Shown here: positions 1-3,516 of the stretch, in pieces
How the letters are laid out: each line of letters starts with the position of its first letter
Position numbering within the stretch: position 1 is the stretch's first letter
From: Candidatus Staskawiczbacteria bacterium
Lineage (GTDB): Bacteria > Patescibacteriota > Minisyncoccia > Minisyncoccales > Staskawiczbacteraceae
Direction: 5' to 3'
Length of the DNA: 5,792 bases
Assembly (NCBI GenBank): GCA_903850725.1
Contig: CAINMG010000068.1
Location: 1 to 5,792, forward strand
The notes under the pieces: model-generated
What the model was told of the DNA's origin: nothing
What the model saw: only the letters and a program-made list of their open reading frames with translations
Databases searched by the model: none
Translations under genes and position numbers: made by a program

Positions 1-1149
1 ATGAATAAAAATAATTCCTTAGCAAAAAAAGCATTAGATTATCATAAAAAACTCAATGGAAAAATTGGAGTTTTTTCAAAAGCTCCTTTAAAATCGCCAG
101 ATGATTTAAAGCTTTGTTATACTCCAGGTGTTGGGGCTGTAAGTTCATATTTGGCATCAAATAAAAATAAAGTAAGTGAATATACAATAAAAAAGAATGC
201 AGTAGCTGTAATTTCTGATGGATCTGCAGTTTTGGGTTTGGGAAATATTGGCGTGGAAGGGGCTTTGCCTGTAATGGAAGGCAAGGCAATGATTTTTAAG
301 GAATTTGCAAATATTGATGCTTTTCCGATTGTACTAGACACTCAAGATGTAGAAGAAATAATCAAAACTATAAAACATATAGCGCCTGTATTTGGAGCAA
401 TCAATCTTGAAGATATTTCAGCACCAAGGTGTTTTGAAATAGAAAAAAGGCTTCAAAGTATGCTAGATATTTTTATATTGCATGATGATCAGCACGCAAC
501 TGCAATAGTTGTTTTGGCAGGTTTAATAAATGCATTTAAAGTTGCAAAAAAAGATTTGAAAAAAAGCTTAATTGTGGTAATCGGAGCAGGATCAGCTGGA
601 ACTGCAGTAACAAAGTTATTATATGCTTATGGAGTAAGGAATATTATTGTTGTTGATAAAGACGGGATTTTATCTAAGTGTAGGGGAGTTTTATTGCCAC
701 ATCAAAAAGAATTATCAGAAATTTCAAATAAAAATTGCAAAGAAGGTTCATTAGCTGATGCTTTAGTTGGAGCTGATGCAGTTGTGGGATTGTCAGCGCC
801 AAATATTATAAAACCAGATTATATTAAAACAATGAATAATAAACCAATTGTTTTTGCATTAGCGAATCCTGTGCCAGAAATAATGCCAGATATTGCCAGA
901 AATGCTGGAGCATATATTGTTGCCACTGGTAGGTCAGATTTTGCCAATCAAGTAAATAATGCCTTGGTTTTTCCCGGCATGTTTCGCGGAGCCTTGGATA
1001 ATAAAGTCAAAAAAATAACTGATAAACTGCAAATTAAAGTTGCAAAAAATTTAGCTGGTATTATCAAACATCCAAATGTAAATAAAATAATACCTTCTAT
1101 TTTTGATGCCAAAGTAGTTAAAGTTATTTCTCAAAGTTTGAAAAAATAA
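1..1149 (+). CDS. Malic enzyme (NAD(P)-dependent, oxaloacetate-decarboxylating type)
   Basis: Malic enzyme oxidatively decarboxylates malate to pyruvate and CO2 with NAD+ or NADP+ in the cytosol. The 382-aa product has the family landmarks in order: YTPGVG with the catalytic Tyr at 40; VMEGKA with the general-base Lys at 95; INLEDISAPRCFEIE with metal-binding Glu137/Asp138; HDDQH at 161-165, contributing a further metal-ligand Asp; a Rossmann GAGSAG at 195-200; FALANPVPE around 286-293; and NQVNNALVFPGMFRG near the C-terminus. Length fits the short bacterial form without the phosphotransacetylase-like extension of MaeB. The ATG is at base 1, so the ribosome site lies outside the window, but the protein start (Leu-Ala-Lys-Lys-Ala-Leu-Asp-Tyr-His) aligns with usual family N-termini, so it is probably complete. 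Cofactor preference cannot be read with confidence. One small oddity is HDDQHAT, where HDDQHGT is usual. It is followed 44 bp later by the DHH gene, with no terminator seen between them. Confidence 0.95.
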   Translation: MNKNNSLAKKALDYHKKLNGKIGVFSKAPLKSPDDLKLCYTPGVGAVSSYLASNKNKVSEYTIKKNAVAVISDGSAVLGLGNIGVEGALPVMEGKAMIFKEFANIDAFPIVLDTQDVEEIIKTIKHIAPVFGAINLEDISAPRCFEIEKRLQSMLDIFILHDDQHATAIVVLAGLINAFKVAKKDLKKSLIVVIGAGSAGTAVTKLLYAYGVRNIIVVDKDGILSKCRGVLLPHQKELSEISNKNCKEGSLADALVGADAVVGLSAPNIIKPDYIKTMNNKPIVFALANPVPEIMPDIARNAGAYIVATGRSDFANQVNNALVFPGMFRGALDNKVKKITDKLQIKVAKNLAGIIKHPNVNKIIPSIFDAKVVKVISQSLKK

Positions 1150-1158
1150 TTATTTTGC

Positions 1159-1187
1159 TTTTAATTTAATCAAGTATTTGTTATACT
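1159..1187 (+). promoter_or_regulatory. Extended -10 promoter of the DHH gene
   Basis: TATACT at 1182-1187 is preceded by TG at 1179-1180, giving the extended -10 form TGnTATACT. A poor -35 (TTTTAA, 1159-1164) sits at 17 bp, but extended -10 promoters depend little on it. The expected start, seven bases after the -10, is 1194, which is exactly the A of the downstream ATG. This predicts a leaderless transcript and agrees with the lack of any Shine-Dalgarno in TTAAAGT before that ATG. Inference from sequence only. Confidence 0.5.
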
Positions 1188-1193
1188 TAAAGT

Positions 1194-2336
1194 ATGAAAA
1201 TAAATAATATAGAAAAAGCTTCAGAGAGAATAAAAAATGCTGTTTTAAATAACGAGCGAATTATTTTGTATGGCGATTCAGATTTAGATGGAATTGCTTC
1301 AGTTGTAATTCTTGGAGAAGCAATCAAAAATATTGGTGGGCGAGTTGATTGTGCTTTTTTTCCAGATAGAGAAAAAGATGGTTATGGTTTAAACTTAAAT
1401 GCCTTGGAAGTTTTAAAAGCCAAAGCTCCAGCGCTTCTAATAACCTTAGATTTGGGAATTGGAAATGTCAAAGAAGTTGAAGTTGCCAAAAAATATAATC
1501 TTGATGTAATGATTGTGGATCATCATGAACCTTTGGACAAAGTTCCAGATGCTAAAATTATTGTTGATCCAAAACAAAAAGATGATTCATACCCATTTAA
1601 AGGACTGGCAAATGTGGGAGTTACTTTCCGTCTTGCTGAGGAAATTTTGGGAGATAATATGTCTGATAATTTAAGAAAAAGTCTTTTAGAGCTTACTGCT
1701 TTAGCTACAATTGCTGATATGGTGCCTCAAGTTGATGAGAATAAATATTTTATTGAAGAAGGTTTGAGGTCGCTTAAAAATACTTTTCGTCCAGGGCTTA
1801 AGGCTTTGTTAACTATTTTAGGTGATGGGAATGTATTTGCTGGTGGAATATTAAAATTTATTTCTGCATTAAATTCTGCTGAATCTTTGGGATTTGAAAA
1901 CGAATCATATTCTTTGCTGACAAGTTCTTCTGATAAAGAGTGTTATAATTTAGCTCAAGAATTGGTAAACAAAACTCAAGCCAAGCAACATAGAATTAAA
2001 GAAATTTGCGATGAAATAGAAAGACGAATTTCTCAAAAACCAGATGAAGCTGTTATTTTTGAGGGGGATGTTTCATGGCGATTAGTTTTGGCTGGATCTG
2101 TGGCTTCTACAATTTGTAATAAATACGCCAAACCAACATTTATATTTAGGAAGGGGACTGATGTATGTTGTGGATCAGTTAGGAATCCAGAAGGTACAGA
2201 TTCTGTATCTGCCATGAAAACGTGCTCAGATTTTTTAATAACTTTTGGTGGACATGTGCTGGCTTCAGGGTTTAGAGTTAAGACTCAAGATTTGGACAAA
2301 TTTAAAAATAAATTAAATAAATATTTTACAAAGTAA
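1194..2336 (+). CDS. Short RecJ-like DHH-family phosphoesterase / ssDNA exonuclease
   Basis: DHH phosphoesterases use two metal ions to cleave phosphodiesters; RecJ members degrade single-stranded DNA 5' to 3' in repair and recombination. Visible motifs are GDSDLDG at 27-33 (the D-x-D-x-D-G metal site, Asp28/30/32), LDLGIG at 85-90 (Asp86), DHHEP at 109-113 (the name-giving DHH), YPFKGLANVGV at 133-143 and LATIADMVP at 170-178, both RecJ-typical. The C-terminal DHHA1 domain follows, with CGSVRN at 326-331 and FGGHVLASGF at 351-360, where RecJ usually has GGHxxAAGF. At 380 aa it is much shorter than classical RecJ (about 570 aa): both DHH and DHHA1 are present but the OB-fold and further C-terminal parts are absent. 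This fits minimal RecJ-like or NrnA-like enzymes; the ATIAD-type motif favours RecJ. A nanoRNase or cyclic-dinucleotide phosphodiesterase role remains possible. The start has no Shine-Dalgarno, but an extended -10 sits 6 bp upstream. Confidence 0.9.
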   Translation: MKINNIEKASERIKNAVLNNERIILYGDSDLDGIASVVILGEAIKNIGGRVDCAFFPDREKDGYGLNLNALEVLKAKAPALLITLDLGIGNVKEVEVAKKYNLDVMIVDHHEPLDKVPDAKIIVDPKQKDDSYPFKGLANVGVTFRLAEEILGDNMSDNLRKSLLELTALATIADMVPQVDENKYFIEEGLRSLKNTFRPGLKALLTILGDGNVFAGGILKFISALNSAESLGFENESYSLLTSSSDKECYNLAQELVNKTQAKQHRIKEICDEIERRISQKPDEAVIFEGDVSWRLVLAGSVASTICNKYAKPTFIFRKGTDVCCGSVRNPEGTDSVSAMKTCSDFLITFGGHVLASGFRVKTQDLDKFKNKLNKYFTK

Positions 2337-2341
2337 GAAAT

Positions 2342-2350
2342 TTATCCACA
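2342..2350 (+). other. Perfect DnaA-box sequence (isolated)
   Basis: TTATCCACA matches the consensus DnaA box TTATNCACA exactly and lies 5 bp after the stop of the DHH gene, just before a promoter. No second consensus box was found in this gap. The TGTGGATCA strings inside the DHH gene are imperfect. It may be chance, or a DnaA-titration or regulatory site; there is no sign of a replication origin such as several clustered boxes or dnaA/dnaN genes. Confidence 0.25.
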
Positions 2351-2360
2351 GGCAATACAA

Positions 2361-2388
2361 TTGTTTTGATTTTTGAATGTGATATAAT
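2361..2388 (+). promoter_or_regulatory. Promoter upstream of the PemK/MazF remnant
   Basis: TATAAT (2383-2388) is consensus and preceded by TGA (2380-2382), making a perfect extended -10. TTGTTT (2361-2366) lies 16 bp upstream as a fair -35. The expected start is near 2395, giving a leader of about 30 nt before the ATG at 2425. It is the best sigma-70-type promoter on the + strand of the window, and oddly it stands before a broken gene. Confidence 0.6.
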
Positions 2389-2424
2389 AAATTATTAAAC
2401 TCTTTGAATAAAATTTTGTGAAAC

Positions 2425-2583
2425 ATGAACAAAGATTATAAAAAATGGATGGGGCATAAAAGCGTTGTTATTCTTACACAGATTCGTTTGATTGATGCAA
2501 AAAGATTGCAGTACAAATTGGGTGATATTACAGAAGAGGAATTTTCTAAAATAAAAGAAGCGCTAGTAGCGCTTCTCAAATAG
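2425..2583 (+). pseudogene. PemK/MazF-family toxin remnant with internal deletion (52 codons)
   Basis: The 52-codon frame encodes MNKDYKKW followed directly by MGHKSVVILTQIRLIDAKR and an acidic/basic C-terminal helix ending in EALVALLK. The segment S-V-V-I-L-T-Q-I-R-L-I-D-A-K-R-L followed by L-G-x-I-T-E-E-E-F-x-K-I-K-E-A-L is the usual end of PemK/MazF mRNA interferases (S-Q-I-R-x-I-D-x-K-R-L ... F-x-x-I-x-x-x-L). From memory, many such toxins in related genomes begin M-N-K-D-F-x-x-W, so both ends of the gene seem present while the first roughly 60-70 residues after that start, including the catalytic Arg strand and the Thr/Ser loop, are missing. It should be inactive as an RNase. No antitoxin gene is adjacent, since the DHH gene ends 88 bp before it. 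A good promoter precedes it, but no clear Shine-Dalgarno does. Expression of a short peptide that binds a MazF partner cannot be excluded. Confidence 0.65.
2548..2576 (-). terminator. Hairpin plus T-tract, minus-strand intrinsic terminator candidate
   Basis: AGAAGCGCT (2556-2564) and AGCGCTTCT (2568-2576) form a perfect 9-bp stem with a 3-nt loop inside the end of the toxin remnant. Read on the minus strand, the stem is followed by TTTATTTT (2555 down to 2548), a good terminator shape. On the + strand it is followed by CAAATAG, which is not. It could end minus-strand transcription, or be a chance product of the Ala-Leu-Val-Ala-Leu codons. Confidence 0.4.
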
Positions 2584-2586
2584 TTA

Positions 2587-2604
2587 CTCCCGCCTTCGCA
2601 GGAG
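2587..2604 (-). repeat. Small palindromic dispersed repeat (CTCCTGCGAAGGCGGGAG type)
   Basis: On the minus strand the arms CTCCTGC and GCGGGAG pair over 7 bp with one U-G wobble, and the loop is GAAG. On the + strand the same position is a C-A mismatch, so the hairpin is better on the minus strand. It resembles the short 'CCTGCGAAGGCGGG' repeats scattered in many draft bacterial genomes. Only one copy is in the window, so the repeat call rests on recognition. Confidence 0.4.
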
Positions 2605-2626
2605 AGGGCCTAAGCAGCAAATTCTG

Positions 2627-2655
2627 TTTTGAAACTAAACGCTTTGATGTATAAT
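2627..2655 (+). promoter_or_regulatory. Promoter of the 155-aa gene
   Basis: Consensus TATAAT lies at 2650-2655. Possible -35 boxes are TTGAAA (2629-2634) at 15 bp or TTTTGA (2627-2632) at 17 bp. Transcription would begin at about 2662-2663, giving a leader of about 37 nt that contains the ribosome site at 2681-2687. Confidence 0.5.
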
Positions 2656-2661
2656 CAAAGC
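2641..2661. repeat. 8-bp inverted repeat over the -10 box (possible operator)
   Basis: GCTTTGAT (2641-2648) and ATCAAAGC (2654-2661) are perfect inverted arms around GTATA, so the dyad straddles the TATAAT box. A dyad centred on a -10 is a typical place for a repressor to bind. No regulator gene is adjacent, so autoregulation by the downstream protein is only a possibility. Confidence 0.4.
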
Positions 2662-2680
2662 TATGAAAAATATAAACAAA

Positions 2681-2687
2681 AAAGGAG
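2681..2687 (+). promoter_or_regulatory. Shine-Dalgarno AAAGGAG selecting the start at 2699
   Basis: AAAGGAG is the only strong Shine-Dalgarno seen near a start in the window. It lies 11 nt before ATG 2699 and downstream of the alternative in-frame ATG at 2663, which has no ribosome site. This favours 2699 as the main start. Confidence 0.65.
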
Positions 2688-2698
2688 AAAATAAAAAA

Positions 2699-3166
2699 AT
2701 GGAAGAAATAAATTTTGAATATTTTAATCAAAGCAAAGAAAAATTTAGAGCTATTTATTTTGCACAAAAAAATATTTATAATCCATATTTTAAACAACAA
2801 ATTGCTTTAAACTCTGATGGATTTCATCATTTACAATTTTCTGCAAGAAAAGAAAGAAACAAAAAAGAACAGCTCTTAAAATTTAGTCTTTTACCGTTAG
2901 CATTTATTGTCATTAAAAATTCTGGTACTATTCAAGAATATAGGAAAGGATTTATAGGTGTCGGTAAAAGAGGGAAAGATGGATTACTAAAAACAAAAAA
3001 TGTTGAGTATTGGGCTTTTGAGGCAATTATTGGTAAATCAAGTATAAAAATCAGAGTTATTTTGAGAAGAATTGGTGATGGAAATGTAATTTTTTGGAGT
3101 GTTATGCCTCATTCAAAATTGAAAGGTGGTCAAAAAATATATACAGATGGAATTGAATATGAATAA
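2699..3166 (+). CDS. 155-aa protein, possible BECR-fold (barnase/EndoU/ColE5/RelE-like) nuclease
   Basis: A soluble protein with no signal peptide or membrane segment. Landmarks from Met2699: an acidic/aromatic N-terminus; NPYF then LNSDGFHHLQFS with paired His at about 42-43; a basic stretch SARKERNKKEQLL; a hydrophobic helix; GTIQEYRKG; a Lys/Gly-rich linker; then VEYWAFEAIIG, KIRVILRRIGDGNVIFWSVMPHS and the tail YTDGIEYE. The plan of a conserved His after an N-terminal helix, an edge strand VEYWAF, a strand with Arg-Val-Ile-Leu-Arg and a last strand FWSVMPHS is what I expect of BECR-fold RNases, where His, Arg and Ser/Thr act in catalysis. Many of these are toxins or phage-borne effectors. 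This is fold-level inference without a search. The gene has its own promoter and Shine-Dalgarno and no adjacent antitoxin protein; the only close partner is the convergent minus-strand RNA 20 bp downstream. An in-frame upstream ATG at 2663 would add 12 Lys/Asn-rich residues and is less likely. It is AT-rich like its upstream neighbours. Confidence 0.75.
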   Translation: MEEINFEYFNQSKEKFRAIYFAQKNIYNPYFKQQIALNSDGFHHLQFSARKERNKKEQLLKFSLLPLAFIVIKNSGTIQEYRKGFIGVGKRGKDGLLKTKNVEYWAFEAIIGKSSIKIRVILRRIGDGNVIFWSVMPHSKLKGGQKIYTDGIEYE

Positions 3167-3186
3167 TTTTTGGAAATTTAAACAAC

Positions 3187-3213
3187 AAAAAAGCCATTAA
3201 TTTTTCAAACAGC
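3187..3213 (-). terminator. Intrinsic terminator of the small RNA
   Basis: On the minus strand GCUGUU (3213-3208) pairs with AAUGGC (3198-3193), 6 bp including two G-U wobbles, and six U follow at 3192-3187. Because of the wobbles the stem does not form on the + strand, so it cannot serve the + strand gene ending at 3166. The stem is weak but the U-tract is clean. Confidence 0.5.
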
Positions 3214-3279
3214 ATCTTTGTTGTGCTTGGCTTCGGTTTAGGTTATCCTTAACCGAACGGGGCTTTCGCCCACAAGCAC
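3187..3279 (-). ncRNA. Candidate minus-strand small RNA, three-way junction with GAAA tetraloop
   Basis: About 93 nt, read from 3279 down. P1 pairs 3280-3273 with 3229-3222 (UGUGCUUG/CAAGCACA, 8 bp). P2 is GGGC-GAAA-GCCC (3271-3260), a short stem capped by a GNRA tetraloop. P3 pairs 3257-3247 with 3242-3232, 11 bp with one A-A mismatch and an AUAA loop. Junction linkers are 1, 2 and 2 nt. The tail runs through a hairpin (3213-3193) into six U. The GAAA loop exists only on this strand, as does full terminator pairing, so the strand is well supported. A TTGACA-16-TATGAT promoter points to a start at 3279 or 3280, the first base of P1. I do not recognise it as tRNA, tmRNA, 6S, SRP RNA, RNase P or a riboswitch, and no frame follows it on that strand. 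It may regulate in trans or act on the convergent 155-aa gene. Function unknown. Confidence 0.6.
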
Positions 3280-3285
3280 ATAGTA

Positions 3286-3313
3286 ATCATATCATATCAT
3301 AATCCTATGTCAA
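3286..3313 (-). promoter_or_regulatory. Minus-strand promoter of the small RNA
   Basis: Read on the minus strand: TTGACA (3313-3308) is a perfect -35, a 16-bp spacer follows, then TATGAT (3291-3286) matches five of six -10 bases. The predicted start falls at 3279-3280, where the RNA structure begins. The -10 is the last of three overlapping TATGAT copies made by a tandem 5-bp repeat (3286-3300). Confidence 0.6.
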
Positions 3314-3413
3314 GTCTTCACCATTTAATTAATGTTTTTGTAAAATTATCACAGAAAATTGTGAGCTTGAATTTTTTTAGTAAAAAATATAACCAGCATG
3401 GTGAAGACTCAAG
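3310..3413. repeat. MITE-like inverted repeat with flanking 5-bp direct repeat
   Basis: AGTCTTCACCAT (3313-3324) and ATGGTGAAGACT (3398-3409) are perfect 12-bp inverted arms separated by 73 bp of AT-rich DNA. TCAAG occurs at 3310-3314 and again at 3409-3413, like a target duplication that partly overlaps the arms. This is the shape of a tiny non-autonomous element, or simply of a long-stem hairpin. No transposase is nearby. Its left arm touches the -35 box of the minus-strand promoter. Confidence 0.4.
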
Positions 3414-3450
3414 CTTTAGTAAAAAAATCGCTAAAAAATTTAATTTTACC

Positions 3451-3494
3451 GTCATTGCGAGGAAGCTGAGCTTGTCGAAGCTGACGAAGCAATC
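3451..3494 (+). repeat. Dispersed palindromic repeat (GTCATTGCGAGG...GACGAAGCAATCT type)
   Basis: The stretch begins GTCATTGCGAGGAAGC and ends GACGAAGCAATCT, with an inner hairpin AGCTT-GTCG-AAGCT (3470-3483) and outer TTGC/GCAA arms. This pattern is widespread as an intergenic repeat in several bacterial lineages, including Patescibacteria. It is more G+C-rich than the AT-rich DNA on both sides, consistent with insertion. Only one copy lies in this window. Confidence 0.6.
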
Positions 3495-3500
3495 TATAAT
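3472..3500 (+). promoter_or_regulatory. Promoter of the surface-protein gene, partly made by the repeat
   Basis: TATAAT (3495-3500) is consensus, and TTGTCG (3472-3477, four of six -35 bases) lies exactly 17 bp upstream. The -35 lies inside the dispersed repeat, and the repeat's end (AATC, then T) abuts or shares the first T of the -10. The predicted start is near 3507, leaving a leader of about 10 nt with no Shine-Dalgarno. Confidence 0.5.
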
Positions 3501-3516
3501 TAAAATTTAAACTAAA

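Noticed and set aside
53..341. Minus-strand frames opposite the malic enzyme start
   Set aside because: Shadow frames of a clear enzyme gene, with no motif or ribosome site.
1143..1156. 14-bp AT-only palindrome at the malic enzyme stop codon as a terminator
   Set aside because: AAAATAATTATTTT has no G-C pairs and would form too weak a stem.
2576..2800. 74-codon minus-strand frame over the start of the 155-aa gene
   Set aside because: A Phe/Ile-rich translation of AT-rich DNA opposite a better-supported gene. Its end reads through the palindromic repeat.
3217..3224. Alternative pairing of TTTGTTGT with ACAACAAA (3182-3189) as an RNA switch
   Set aside because: A-T-dominated 8-bp match that would compete with the stronger closing stem. 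Not enough to propose a switch.
3222..3280. tRNA or purine-type riboswitch for the three-way structure
   Set aside because: No cloverleaf, anticodon arm or CCA end. The loops are four bases rather than the seven-base kissing loops of purine riboswitches, and no gene follows on that strand.
3286..3300. CRISPR-like or other functional tandem array
   Set aside because: Only three 5-bp units with no spacers. Better explained as overlapping -10 boxes or simple slippage. No CRISPR array was seen in the window.
3307..3510. 67-codon open frame on the + strand in the 3167-3516 gap
   Set aside because: It has no ribosome site, crosses the inverted repeat and the dispersed repeat, and its product is low-complexity Lys/Ser. 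The repeats explain the stretch better.
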